Assembly: GCF_963931675.1 (NCBI RefSeq)
Contig: NZ_OZ007039.1
Coordinates: forward strand, 335,501 to 399,500
Length of the DNA stretch: 64,000 nt
Direction: 5' to 3'
Source of the DNA: an uncultured Alistipes sp.
GTDB taxonomy: Bacteria > Bacteroidota > Bacteroidia > Bacteroidales > Rikenellaceae
Of the stretch, positions 9,510-17,739 are shown one piece after another. The position numbers and the translations under genes are program-made. The stretch's first letter is position 1, and every line of letters begins with the position of its first letter. Under the pieces are notes generated by a model. It saw nothing but the letters and a program-made list of their open reading frames with translations. It made no database searches and had not been told where the DNA came from.

Positions 9510-10127
9510 ATGAACACCCCGAAAACATACCGCATCATGGGCATCGATCCCGGCACGAACTACATGGGTTACGGCGTGCTGGAGGTCGAGGGGCGCACGG
9601 TGCGCCCGGTGGTGCTGGGCGACATCGACCTGCACAAGCTGACCGACCCCTATGCCAAGCTGCGTTACATTTTCGAACGGGTGGGCGCCCTGATTGAGCA
9701 GTATGCCCCGCGGGAGGTGGCGCTCGAATCGCCCTTTTTCGGAGAGAACGTACAGTCGATGCTCAAACTGGGGCGGGCACAGGGCGTGGCGATGGCTGCA
9801 GCGCTGAGCCGCGACCGGGCGGTCTTCGAATACGCGCCGATGCGGATCAAACAGGCAATTACAGGTCGGGGGTCGGCCACGAAGGAGCAGGTGGCGGCGA
9901 TCGTCTGCCGGATCCTCACGATCGACCGTCCGCCCCGGCGCCTCGATGCCACGGACGGCATGGCGGTGGCCCTGTGCCACTATTTCGCCACGGTGAGCCC
10001 GTTGAATGCCGCGCTGGGCGAAGAACGGGTGAAGGGGCTCGGAGGGGGCAAGAAAGCGGTTTCGAAAGGCGGGTCCCAGAGTTGGGAGCAGTTTTTGAAG
10101 CAGCATCCCGACCGGGAGGTGAAGTAA
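9510..10127 (+). CDS. ruvC: Holliday junction resolvase RuvC
   Basis: Crossover junction endodeoxyribonuclease that resolves four-way junctions with RuvAB. The 205-residue protein has the RNase H-like acidic residues in family positions: Asp in MGIDPGTN (near residue 12), Glu in ALESPFFGENVQS (near 72), and the C-terminal DATDGMAVALCHY. The C-terminal tail (about 165-205) is Lys/Gly-rich and longer than in E. coli RuvC. The ATG at 9510 is used; the ATG at 9537 (MGIDPG) is a possible shorter start. Confidence 0.93.
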   Translation: MNTPKTYRIMGIDPGTNYMGYGVLEVEGRTVRPVVLGDIDLHKLTDPYAKLRYIFERVGALIEQYAPREVALESPFFGENVQSMLKLGRAQGVAMAAALSRDRAVFEYAPMRIKQAITGRGSATKEQVAAIVCRILTIDRPPRRLDATDGMAVALCHYFATVSPLNAALGEERVKGLGGGKKAVSKGGSQSWEQFLKQHPDREVK

Positions 10128-10366
10128 GGGTACCTGGAAGAGCCCCCGGGAGAGGCGGCAACGGAGAGGGAAGAACCGGGAGAGGCCGTACCGGGGTGGG
10201 AAGATTCGGGAAAGGCTGCGATGCAGGAAGGCCGGAAAAGATTGCGACCGGAGAGGAGTGACGGAGGCGCCGATGAAAGGAGACCCATAACAAACTGACA
10301 ATCTGACAAAAGCGAATCCGAGAAGAAAGAAAGGCTTCGATTCCGAAATTTTTTTAAAAGATTTAT
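10128..10366. other. Gap before tRNA-Arg
   Basis: About 240 bp with no gene seen. The first half is purine-rich with loose repeats of CCGGGAGAGGC. The second half is AT-rich and leads into the tRNA promoter. Confidence 0.4.
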
Positions 10367-10397
10367 TTGCGAGATTCGGAATTTTAGCGTACATTTG
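10367..10397 (+). promoter_or_regulatory. Promoter of the left tRNA-Arg
   Basis: TTG at 10367-10369 and TACATTTG at 10390-10397, 20 bp apart. Confidence 0.75.
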
Positions 10398-10490
10398 CAC
10401 TCGCAATAAAGGAAAGGCGCCGTAGCTTAATTGAATAGAGCATCTGACTACGGATCAGAAGGTTACAGGTTTGAGTCCTGTCGGCGTCAC
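10390..10490. repeat. Left direct repeat (attL candidate)
   Basis: 101 bp covering the -7 box, leader and entire tRNA-Arg, repeated at 20717-20817 with one mismatch (10408 versus 20735). It marks the left boundary of the integrated element. Confidence 0.85.
10416..10489 (+). tRNA. tRNA-Arg(ACG), left copy
   Basis: 74 nt cloverleaf. The acceptor stem GGCGCCG pairs with CGGCGTC (one G-T), the discriminator is A, and the D-stem is GCTT/GAGC. The anticodon stem TCTGA/TCAGA encloses the loop CTACGGA with ACG at 10450-10452. The T-stem is ACAGG/CCTGT. No CCA is encoded. It is the integration site of the element that follows. Confidence 0.95.
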
Positions 10491-10500
10491 TCTCAAAATC

Positions 10501-10531
10501 AACCACTTACAGCAATGTGAGTGGTTTTTTT
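10501..10531 (+). terminator. Terminator after the left tRNA-Arg
   Basis: AACCACT pairs with AGTGGTT, followed by a run of T (AACCACTTAC, then GTGAGTGGTTTTTTT). Confidence 0.7.
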
Positions 10532-10573
10532 GTGTGCTGTTTTGGGCAGTTTTTACCGTGAAATCGGGGATTT

Positions 10574-10596
10574 GTTTAAACCAATGTTTAAACCGA
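10574..10596 (+). repeat. Left arm-type repeat near attL
   Basis: A 23-bp sequence made of two near-copies of GTTTAAACC. It recurs in the same orientation at 20624-20646 with 20 of 23 bases matching. The position just inside each end of the element suggests integrase arm-binding sites. Confidence 0.45.
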
Positions 10597-10605
10597 AAAT
10601 CGGTT

Positions 10606-11838
10606 ATGAACACTACCCTCACAACCGTTCTGTACACCTCTAAAACCCTATCCAACGGCACCCATCCCCTCATGTTGCGGCTCACGAAAAACCGCCGAAT
10701 CAAGTACATCAGCCTGCACATTTCGCTCGATGCCAAATTTTGGGATTTTGACAAGGGGCGTCCCAAACGGAACTGCCCCGAAAAGGAGCGCATAAATGCA
10801 CTGATCGAGACCAAGACAAAAGAGTTGCAGGAACAGATCATGGACTTCAAGACAAGCGACAAGGAGTACACGTTGAGCACGTTGGTCGAAAAGGCATCCC
10901 GCAAAGTCGTGCGCCAAACCGTCGGTGACTATCTGAACGCCTACATCGACCGTCTGCTGGCCGTGAACCGTGTCGGAAACGCCAAGACCTTTCAGGAACT
11001 CCGCACCTCGCTGACCCGATTCTGCCATTCGCTGGACTTCTACTTTCTCGACATTGACACCGAGTGGCTGAAACGCTACGAGCAATGGTTGCGGGTGGAG
11101 CGACACTATTCGGACAACTCCATCGGCATCCGCTTCCGCTCGTTGCGCGTTCTCTACAACAGTGCCATCACCGACGGTCTCATCAAAAAGACGGACTACC
11201 CTTTCGACACCTTTAAGGTAAGCCGATTCAAAGAGGCCACAGCCAAACGGTCGCTCACCAAGGAGGACATTCGGCGGATCATGGATTGCAAAGTGCGAAC
11301 ACTGACCAAGTACCCCAAACCGTTCCTGCAACTGGCAAAAGACTTGTTCATGTTCAGTTATCTGTCATGCGGAATCAATCTGACCGATATTCTGCACATC
11401 CGTTATGCCGACATCGTGGACGGGCGACTGGTTTTCAACCGTCAGAAAACGGGCAAACTCCTCTCATTCCAGTTACAGCCCGAAGCCCTTGCCATTCTCG
11501 ACAAGTACCGTCAGCCGAACACACTTCCGCAGGATTACATCTTTCCCGTGCTGAAACGAACCGTCCACGTCTCGGCCCAGCAACAATACGGACGTGTGCA
11601 ACGGACAAACAAGCGGATCAACCGTTATCTGAAACTCATCGGTGAACACCTGCACCTGCCCATCCCGCTGACGACCTATGTTGCCCGCCACAGCTTTGCC
11701 ACCGTGTTGAAAAGGTCGGGAGTTTCAACCTCCATCATTTCGGAATCGCTGGGGCACAGTTCGGAAAAGATCACGCAAATCTACCTCGATTCATTCGAGA
11801 ACTCGCAGATTGACGAGGCCATGCAACATCTGCTTTGA
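10606..11838 (+). CDS. Tyrosine recombinase/integrase of the element
   Basis: A 410-residue site-specific integrase of the Bacteroidetes conjugative/mobilisable-element type. It has an N-terminal Arm-DNA-binding-like domain (TLTTVLYTSKTLSNGTHPLMLRL), a SAM-like core-binding domain (about residues 105-200) and a catalytic domain with ARHSFAT (Arg and His of the RxxH box), LGHSS and the nucleophile Tyr in ITQIYLDSF. The ATG at 10606 was chosen because the frame upstream runs into the tRNA. The tRNA-proximal position, the flanking direct repeats and this gene together define the element. Confidence 0.92.
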   Translation: MNTTLTTVLYTSKTLSNGTHPLMLRLTKNRRIKYISLHISLDAKFWDFDKGRPKRNCPEKERINALIETKTKELQEQIMDFKTSDKEYTLSTLVEKASRKVVRQTVGDYLNAYIDRLLAVNRVGNAKTFQELRTSLTRFCHSLDFYFLDIDTEWLKRYEQWLRVERHYSDNSIGIRFRSLRVLYNSAITDGLIKKTDYPFDTFKVSRFKEATAKRSLTKEDIRRIMDCKVRTLTKYPKPFLQLAKDLFMFSYLSCGINLTDILHIRYADIVDGRLVFNRQKTGKLLSFQLQPEALAILDKYRQPNTLPQDYIFPVLKRTVHVSAQQQYGRVQRTNKRINRYLKLIGEHLHLPIPLTTYVARHSFATVLKRSGVSTSIISESLGHSSEKITQIYLDSFENSQIDEAMQHLL

Positions 11839-11844
11839 TCCACA

Positions 11845-11893
11845 AAAAACGAGGGGTGCACGGTTGTTTTAACCAAAGCACTCCTCGTTTCAA
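11845..11893. terminator. Bidirectional terminator between convergent genes
   Basis: AACGAGGGGTGC and GCACTCCTCGTT pair around a short loop, with A-rich and T-rich flanks. It separates the integrase from the minus-strand gene at 11955. Confidence 0.75.
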
Positions 11894-11954
11894 TTCCGAG
11901 AGAAGAAAGGTTGCGGATTTTTCGAACTTCTGCTGACGCAACCTCGACGGATTC

Positions 11955-12503
11955 CTATTCGTCTTTTACTCTATCCTCGGTCAACTGGCCATCGGCTTTC
12001 GGTTTGTCCTCTGTCAGCGGCTCTGCAAACATCTGGATTTTCGTGCCGAGAACGCTTTCGACTCCGTACTCCATCACTCGGCGAACAACGGTCTTTCCTT
12101 CGAAAACAACGTGTTCTGCCACATTGTCTTTATCGAGACCGTTCTTCTTACAGTACTCTCCAAAGTCAACGAGATTGGTCAGTCTGCGAGCCTCGTTCTT
12201 AATGTCGTAATTGACACGCTTGGGGTCGCCGTAAGTTCGGTTCGCGGCTTCATGCAAGCACATCCGTTTGGTCTCGGTGTTTTGCAGGGCTGACGGCAAG
12301 TTGTTGAACATTCGCCTTGCGGCGGTCAATGCCACCCAGACAGGTGCGCTCGGACTACGCCTGCTCTTGTTGTCGTTTTTGTCGTTTCTGTCTTTTTTGT
12401 CCTGTTGCCCCTTTGCAGATGCTGTTGAATCGGTTGCGGCTGATGCCGTGATTTGATCGTTGGTTGCACTCTCGGCAGCCGATGAAAAATTATTTTTTGT
12501 CAT
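11955..12503 (-). CDS. Hypothetical protein with low-complexity N-terminus
   Basis: 182 residues. Residues about 1-50 are Ser, Ala, Asp and Lys rich and look disordered (QQDKKDRNDKNDNKSRRSP). The remainder is helical and charged, with VWVALTAARRMFNNLPSAL and DFGEYCKKNGLDKDNVAEHV. The ATG at 12503 is preferred over one at 12545 because the extension adds only a hydrophobic stub read through AT-rich leader DNA. I recognise no domain. As a conserved-looking gene beside the integrase it may serve excision, mobilisation or regulation of the element, but that is inference. Confidence 0.55.
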   Translation of the reverse strand: MTKNNFSSAAESATNDQITASAATDSTASAKGQQDKKDRNDKNDNKSRRSPSAPVWVALTAARRMFNNLPSALQNTETKRMCLHEAANRTYGDPKRVNYDIKNEARRLTNLVDFGEYCKKNGLDKDNVAEHVVFEGKTVVRRVMEYGVESVLGTKIQMFAEPLTEDKPKADGQLTEDRVKDE

Positions 12504-12618
12504 AATAATATATTTTAATGTCGTTAGCTTCATTGCTTCCGACACTGCAAAGGTGGGGCTACGCGGACATAAATACGGGGAGCAAGAAAAAGGCCCGTTT
12601 TTACTCTCCCTCTATAAA

Positions 12619-13467
12619 TTACCAATAAACAGCAGGTTGAGTTGCAGAAACACGGCCTTTACAGGACTTAATAATTCCTTTCAGGGAGTCGTCGCTATAT
12701 AAAAAGCTATCGTTTCTGGTGAATTCGTAGAAATAGCAGATACGCGAAATCAACAGCAGGCGATTCAATGAAACACTTTTGTCTGGCTGCTTCGGACGTT
12801 TATCCCCCAATATGTTATTCAACATATTCCGATATATCTGTGTTGCCAGATAAATCCGATACGATGAATTGGTAAAAACCTCCTCGAATTTCCCCGTTTC
12901 AATGGAACAATACCGAATCGGCTTGTCTTTGCATTCCCGTTGATAAGTCTCCCGCAACCATTCTAACAAGGCCCGCTTCACTACTGGAAGAATTTCGATA
13001 TTCTTTTTGCCCTTTTTAAAGGTGATCTCTATCTCCTTATCTGTAAAATCCTCCCCTAGTTTTTTGAACAGTTCCTGTACGGCCTTATTTAACGATGTTG
13101 GTCTTATAAGAGCGCAGTTCTTAAACGAGGCCTCGACATAATCGTAAATAAAGACCAGTGCAAACCAAAACTTCTCGACATCCAGCCCCAGACCTTTAAC
13201 TGTTGCAATTATATCCTCGTTCGCAAGATAATCCGCTTTGGTAAAAGGCATCTTGATCTTACCCGTACAATAACGATATTCGAATTGCAGAGTTTGCGCT
13301 CCGAAGGTTTCTTCGTTACAACCACAAGCAACATCAATATACTCGCTCAACTCTGGGTTTGAAGGATCCCAATCCCGACACACAATTCTATCGGTGTCTT
13401 CAATTAACATCGTTTGGTACATTTGCATACGGACTTCTTCACGCGTCGTTTCGTCCATGGTCTCCAT
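12619..13467 (-). CDS. Hypothetical protein of the integrated element
   Basis: 282 residues, mixed alpha/beta, with no signal peptide or membrane segment. Notable stretches are IVCRDWDPSNPELSEYIDVACGC near the start, EKFWFALVFIYDYVEASF in the middle and LNRLLLISRICYFYEFTRND near the end. It is transcribed divergently from the helicase relic. The 13.5-kb intergenic region with three repeats lies upstream and may hold its promoter. I do not recognise the family. Confidence 0.6.
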   Translation of the reverse strand: METMDETTREEVRMQMYQTMLIEDTDRIVCRDWDPSNPELSEYIDVACGCNEETFGAQTLQFEYRYCTGKIKMPFTKADYLANEDIIATVKGLGLDVEKFWFALVFIYDYVEASFKNCALIRPTSLNKAVQELFKKLGEDFTDKEIEITFKKGKKNIEILPVVKRALLEWLRETYQRECKDKPIRYCSIETGKFEEVFTNSSYRIYLATQIYRNMLNNILGDKRPKQPDKSVSLNRLLLISRICYFYEFTRNDSFLYSDDSLKGIIKSCKGRVSATQPAVYW

Positions 13468-13519
13468 TATTTAGCGGTTGGCAATTCAAAATTACAGTTT
13501 TTCAGGACTAACAGCACCT

Positions 13520-13690
13520 CGACGCCATATAAAAACCTCTAATAAGACTCTCAATATGCGTTTCAAGCGAATAACAGAACAACGACGCCATATAAAACCC
13601 ACTAATAAGACTCTGCATATCGACATCGAAACGCGTTTCAGAACAACGTACTATGTAAATACCCGCTAATAAGACCTTTTGAGCGTTTCT
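13520..13690. repeat. Three tandem degenerate repeats (63-64 bp period)
   Basis: Copies start at 13520, 13583 and 13647. Each opens with CGACGCCATATAAAA or a variant (CGTACTATGTAAATA) and continues with a shared CTAATAAGAC block. The first two copies also share a later GCGTTTCA segment and an ACAGAACAA or CAGAACAA tail. They lie between divergent genes, so they could be iterons, operators or promoter duplications. Confidence 0.6.
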
Positions 13691-13805
13691 CGGTCGATCG
13701 AATTCATTTCAGCATCCGTACAACAGGCATATATAGCCATTTAAGGCTGGAATAAAAATGTTACAATAAATTGCATTCGACCTTTTTTATTGAAAATAAA
13801 AGTGT

Positions 13806-13900
13806 TACCTTTGTAATACACAAGAGGAAATATCAATTTGGGGTGTCGATAATTCTACGTCCATAAGAAAGGAGGTGCATCTTGCATCTCTTTTTCTTAT
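13806..13900 (+). promoter_or_regulatory. Promoter and leader hairpin before the helicase relic
   Basis: TACCTTTG at 13806-13813 is a good -7 box, with no clear -33 element. The transcript would contain an imperfect hairpin at 13863-13900 in which ATAAGAAA, GAG and TGCA pair with TGCA, CTC and TTCTTAT. The 5' arm holds GGAGGTG, so folding could mask a ribosome-binding-like sequence. Confidence 0.4.
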
Positions 13901-14032
13901 CTCAAATTGCTATAATTTTTGATCCTGAAATAGACATCCTCTATAATAGATAAGTAGATAGAATCCAAAAAAATAACAGATTCGATAACAAGAGATTTTT
14001 ATAAATTTTCAAAAAATTACTTCTATGGAAAA

Positions 14033-15749
14033 ATGAATTATAAAAGCCCCCAAAGGCGCTGAATACCTTTCGGATTTTTTGACTGAAATTCCTGTCAACT
14101 GCCTTTTTAACAAGAAAAAAACAGGGTGCGGAGCTACTGAATTGGCTATCCGCAACTCAATCCCTACTCTTATTGCCATGCCTTATGTGGCATTGGTCAA
14201 GAACAAGACCATTTATCGAAAAGACCATATCTCCGTGTTGGGTGTTTACGAAGGTGTTACCGAACAAGAGATTATCGACTACGCCCGTAATCATACACCT
14301 TTGAAGATTGCCGTTACTTACGACTCTTTACCAAGAACCATACAAGCGTTGGAGATTGCAGGCCTGACCCCTTATAAAGATCTCTTTCTTTTGATCGACG
14401 AATGGCACGTGTTGTTCAATGCCTATTCGTTCCGACATCACGCCATTGCATCCTTACTGGATTATGCGGCTAAATTCGAGCGTGTGACCTACATGACAGC
14501 AACACCGATCGAGCGGGAATATATATTGGATGAAATACGGCATCTGCCAACCTGCGAAATAAATTGACCTGACCTGACCCAAGTAAATGTACGGGCTCGG
14601 CAAACCAACAAACCAGATCAATACATCATCCAAGAATGCCAAAAGGTTCTGCAAGGCAATCTCCCCTACAATCTGCATATCTTTGTAAACAGCGTTCAAT
14701 TTATTGCAAGGATAATCAACGCCCTCAAGGCTACTCCTGAAACAGTCAAGGTCGTTTGTTCTACAAGCGGGGAAAGCAGACAAGAGAATCAAAGCAAGTT
14801 AGGCGAAGACTTCCCAATAAGCCAGCCCTCCGATCTTGTAAAGAAAATCAACTTTTACACCTCAACCTGTTTTGAAGGGTGTGATATATACGACGAGAAT
14901 GGTGTGACATTCATCGTCAGCGATGGACGAAAAGCACACACTCAATTGGACATTTCGACTCTGTTCACGCAGATATGTGGTCGCGTGCGAAACTCCCGTT
15001 ACAAAACTCAAATCATCCTTGTCTACTCTTCGACCAAATACAGTTCGGCTGTCACACTCGATGATTTTGTCAAAGCTACCAAACGGACATTAGACGAGGC
15101 CAAAAGTTATGCCGCCGAAATAAATTCATTGAGTGATGCAACACGGATTAAAACGCTCTCAAAGATTCCCTATATCAACGAGCAATATGTGCGAATCGAA
15201 GAGAACAAGCTGGTTGTGGATAAAAATCTGGCCAACATAGACATCGTAAACTTCAAGATATGCCATCAGATTTATGCCACTTATATCACTCTTACCAAGG
15301 AACTACGGCAATACGACTACAAGATAGTGGTACAATCTTACGACTACATCCGTGAAAAATTGGAGAAACAACCTTCGGCCCGTATCCCCTTCAAGGATCT
15401 GTTCAACGAATACAGCCGTCTAAAGTCACAAACCGAATCGTTTTTCGTTGTGGATAGTCTTGCTCAACAACGGGCTGTCATTGAACGTCGGAATCCGTTG
15501 GTCAAACAAGCCTACGAACAATTGGGAATCGAGAAAGTCAAGGCGCTGAAATACCATGTCGGCAATATTCGCCGCGAACTGGTCAAAAGTCTCAAAAAGG
15601 GAAGCGATTATAAGATTGTAAAGATGATAGACATGAAATTTCAAAAACAGGAACCCATTCCCAAAAGCCAAATAAAGGAGGATTTGCAAGCTATTTACGA
15701 TTCGTTGGGATTAAAGCAGATTGCCAAAGCGACAGACCTTGCCAGATGA
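14033..15749 (+). pseudogene. Superfamily II helicase-like gene, broken
   Basis: Motifs of a DEAD/DEAH-type ATPase are spread over one reading frame: a Walker A-like KKKTGCGATELA, LLIDEWHVLF (DExH-like), YMTATPI (motif III) and QICGRVRNSR (motif VI). Two lesions are visible. The coding frame starts at 14037 (reading IIKAPKGAEYLSDF), but the only nearby ATG (14033) is one base out of frame, as if an A had been inserted after it. An in-frame TGA at 14565-14567 then interrupts the protein, and the same frame stays open from there to 15749. Full length would be about 570 residues. A rare start codon and stop readthrough are less likely alternatives. Confidence 0.75.
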
Positions 15750-15853
15750 TACGAAACCAAGGACGCCACAATTCGCAGGAATGGGAAGCAGATCGCCTGC
15801 ATAACCATCATACGAGACAAGTGAATCACAAAAGAATAGCATGGGACACTGAA

Positions 15854-15895
15854 AAACTCCGATCGACACGACACGTGGATCGGAGTTTGTTTTTA
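15854..15895 (+). terminator. Terminator after the helicase relic
   Basis: AAACTCCGATC pairs with GATCGGAGTTT, followed by GTTTTT. Confidence 0.8.
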
Positions 15896-16164
15896 TACAC
15901 ACCATTCAAACAGGCAATCCCATTTTCGATCCCCGCCCCGTTTTATTTGGGAAAGGATCTTTTTGCACCTATCCTCTTATTAAGAATCCACATCTATTTC
16001 TGTTCCTGCATTTCCGTTCTGAAAAGCCCATCTAAAAGGCAGGCATGATGCTCATTCGATGATCGAAAAGATTCTTTACAGAGTTGAATGCGCTCGGATT
16101 CAATTCCCTTTTCGATGGAGTTATGTTTCTATGGTTATTTGGGAATTTCTAATCACAAATAATC
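15896..16164. other. Gap in the element
   Basis: About 270 bp with no convincing gene or clear promoter. Confidence 0.4.
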
Positions 16165-16461
16165 ATGAGCACAATTCAAGAACAGGCACGACGCATGACC
16201 GATCTCCATGTCTTGTGGGGACAAAGTTCGGTAATCGACGAGTTAATCCAAGCAGGACGAATCGACGAAGAGTACATCTATCCCTTTAATGGGGAAGAGG
16301 TGTTGGAGTGGTGGTTGGTGACATCATGGCTGGCCGACCGATTGAGAGAACAGGGCGAAATCATCATCGACGAACTGGGCTGCCATTGGTGGGGACGAAC
16401 GTCAAGCGGACAGGCCATTTACATGGACCATGTAATTGAACAAATCTGCGAGGACAATTAA
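16165..16461 (+). CDS. Small acidic hypothetical protein
   Basis: 98 residues, acidic, soluble, with several Trp (VLEWWLVTSWLADRL, GCHWWGRTS). It has no signal peptide or known motif, and I do not recognise the family. It is followed by a possible terminator (16477-16526) and is separate from the HEPN operon downstream. Confidence 0.6.
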   Translation: MSTIQEQARRMTDLHVLWGQSSVIDELIQAGRIDEEYIYPFNGEEVLEWWLVTSWLADRLREQGEIIIDELGCHWWGRTSSGQAIYMDHVIEQICEDN

Positions 16462-16476
16462 CCCCATGTTACAACG

Positions 16477-16526
16477 AACAAAGTTCTAAATCCAGATTAG
16501 TGGCTCTTGGAGAAAAACTTTGTTTT
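16477..16526 (+). terminator. Possible terminator
   Basis: AACAAAGTT (16477-16485) pairs with AACTTTGTT (16516-16524), followed by T-rich sequence. The loop is long (about 30 nt), so the call is tentative. Confidence 0.35.
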
Positions 16527-16572
16527 GGCGAAATTTGTGTTGCAACAACCCTGAAAAAGAGGGTTTATGCCA

Positions 16573-16603
16573 TTGCATTTCCAACGATTGTTTCCTACTT
16601 TTG
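16573..16603 (+). promoter_or_regulatory. Promoter of the HEPN operon
   Basis: TTG at 16573-16575 and TACTTTTG at 16596-16603, 20 bp apart, match the consensus well. The first coding start is about 240 bp downstream, leaving a long leader. Confidence 0.7.
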
Positions 16604-16609
16604 CAGGAG

Positions 16610-16846
16610 ACATATTGAATTACGGAAGTGTAACTTTATTCTCGTGCGACGAACGTAGGAAATTCATAGCACAATAGAGAGAATAGGTGGCATGACTCTC
16701 CCGTCATATCCTTCTCGGATACGGCGCGGGGTTGTTGCTTATTTTATCTATTGGGTTTCCTACGACCTGTCGCACTAAAATAAAGCTCCAGCCCTGCGCT
16801 TTCTTTATTTACTAACTTGCCATCATAGGGTTGGAAATGGCAATAT
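16610..16846 (+). ncRNA. Structured leader RNA of the HEPN operon
   Basis: The 240-nt leader contains a long-range stem: GTGCGAC plus CGTAGGAAA (16644-16662) pairs with TTTCCTACG plus GTCGCAC (16756-16775), closing a loop of about 90 nt. The loop holds a smaller hairpin (CCGT, ATCC, GGAT, ACGG). A further hairpin follows (AAATAAAG with CTTTCTTTATTT, about 16778-16810). A regulatory leader or an independent small RNA would fit. No known riboswitch is recognised. Confidence 0.4.
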
Positions 16847-17338
16847 ATGATTATGGGACCCGTCAATACTTATAACTTTATTGAACGATCGCAGAAACTC
16901 ATCAAACAATACAAGGAACTAAATCTCCCTCCTGAAGAATATTACGATGTCACATTGCTGCTAAATGCATGTGTTGGATTGCTATTTATAGCTCATGAAA
17001 AACACAAAAACAAAATACCTAATTACACACTTAAATATCCGACATGGGGAATAAACCCTAACTACATTAAGTGTTGCCAAATATTTGACAAAAAGAAAAA
17101 GAATTATAGACCAGAAAGAATAAGTTTACAAAGTGTTTGTAAGCATATCCGAAATTCTATTGCACATTGTCGTTTCAGGTTAGAAAATACGAACTCCTCA
17201 AAAATTGATCAGATTCATTTTGAGGATTATGATAAAAATAGTCTAACTTTTAGCATGACTATTCCGTTACAGAATTTTACAATTTTCACAACAACAGTAT
17301 CCCAATATATTCTCAATTTACACAGCAATCAAAAATAA
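16847..17338 (+). CDS. HEPN-domain protein (candidate RNase)
   Basis: A 163-residue, mostly helical protein carrying RNSIAH at residues 102-107. This is the R-x4-H motif (with the usual Asn after Arg) of HEPN domains, many of which are metal-independent RNases in toxin-antitoxin, abortive-infection and CRISPR systems. Preceding helices (about 10-50, RSQKLIKQYKELNLPPEEYYDVTLLLNACVG split around residue 30) fit the fold. It is the first gene of five closely spaced AT-rich genes. No paired MNT nucleotidyltransferase is seen next to it. RNase activity is inferred from the motif only. Confidence 0.65.
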   Translation: MIMGPVNTYNFIERSQKLIKQYKELNLPPEEYYDVTLLLNACVGLLFIAHEKHKNKIPNYTLKYPTWGINPNYIKCCQIFDKKKKNYRPERISLQSVCKHIRNSIAHCRFRLENTNSSKIDQIHFEDYDKNSLTFSMTIPLQNFTIFTTTVSQYILNLHSNQK

Positions 17339-17353
17339 GAAATAAAAATTGTT

Positions 17354-17737
17354 ATGATTTGGGATCGAATAGTCAAATGGTTTCGAGACATGTCAGAGCG
17401 GCGTAAATTATTAAACGAATGGAATGATAGTGCCAGAGATGCTTATGTTTCAGGAGCAGTTCCTTCGTTATTAGAAGCCTCGACATCTTGTGGAAATAGC
17501 AACTATCGACATGAAATGTCAAAATGGATGATGTCTGGATTTCGAATCAAAGTTAAAAGTGGCAGACCTTTGACAAAAGAAGAATTAATAGCTATTGGTA
17601 GAATCATTCTTTACAACAATCAATTAGTTCGTCGTATTGTTGTGTTAGGATGGGATACTCTTGAAGTTTATGATGCAGCGAACAAAAAAGGTGTCCAATG
17701 GGCTTTTAGGGATTTTATTAGCTTAAAATTAAATTAG
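17354..17737 (+). CDS. Hypothetical protein in the HEPN operon
   Basis: 127 residues, basic N-terminus (WDRIVKWFRDMSERRKLL), no membrane segment, no known motif. A central GFRIKVKSGRPLTKEEL is followed by a hydrophobic IGRIILYNNQLVRRIVVLGWDTLEVYD (split here only for reading). It starts 15 bp after the HEPN gene and ends 2 bp before the next. It could be a partner or inhibitor of the HEPN protein, which is inference from position only. Confidence 0.55.
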   Translation: MIWDRIVKWFRDMSERRKLLNEWNDSARDAYVSGAVPSLLEASTSCGNSNYRHEMSKWMMSGFRIKVKSGRPLTKEELIAIGRIILYNNQLVRRIVVLGWDTLEVYDAANKKGVQWAFRDFISLKLN

Positions 17738-17739
17738 TT

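Noticed and set aside
13478..13669. 63-codon plus-strand frame across the 13.5-kb repeats
   Set aside because: Its apparent peptide repeats come from the DNA repeats; composition is not protein-like and it lies in a likely regulatory region.
13520..13690. Possible CRISPR array
   Set aside because: Only three degenerate copies with a 63-64 bp period, no constant direct repeat with unique spacers, and no cas genes.
14564..14580. TGACC triple repeat as the cause of a frameshift in the helicase
   Set aside because: The reading frame is the same before and after the repeat, so a 5-bp slippage cannot explain the stop; a nonsense change fits better.
15746..16048. 100-codon frame after the helicase relic
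   Set aside because: It runs through a clear terminator hairpin and has no recognisable features.
16847..17737. HEPN-MNT toxin-antitoxin pair
   Set aside because: The neighbouring 127-residue protein shows no GSxxxGxxxxxSDxD nucleotidyltransferase motif, so the classic MNT antitoxin is not supported.
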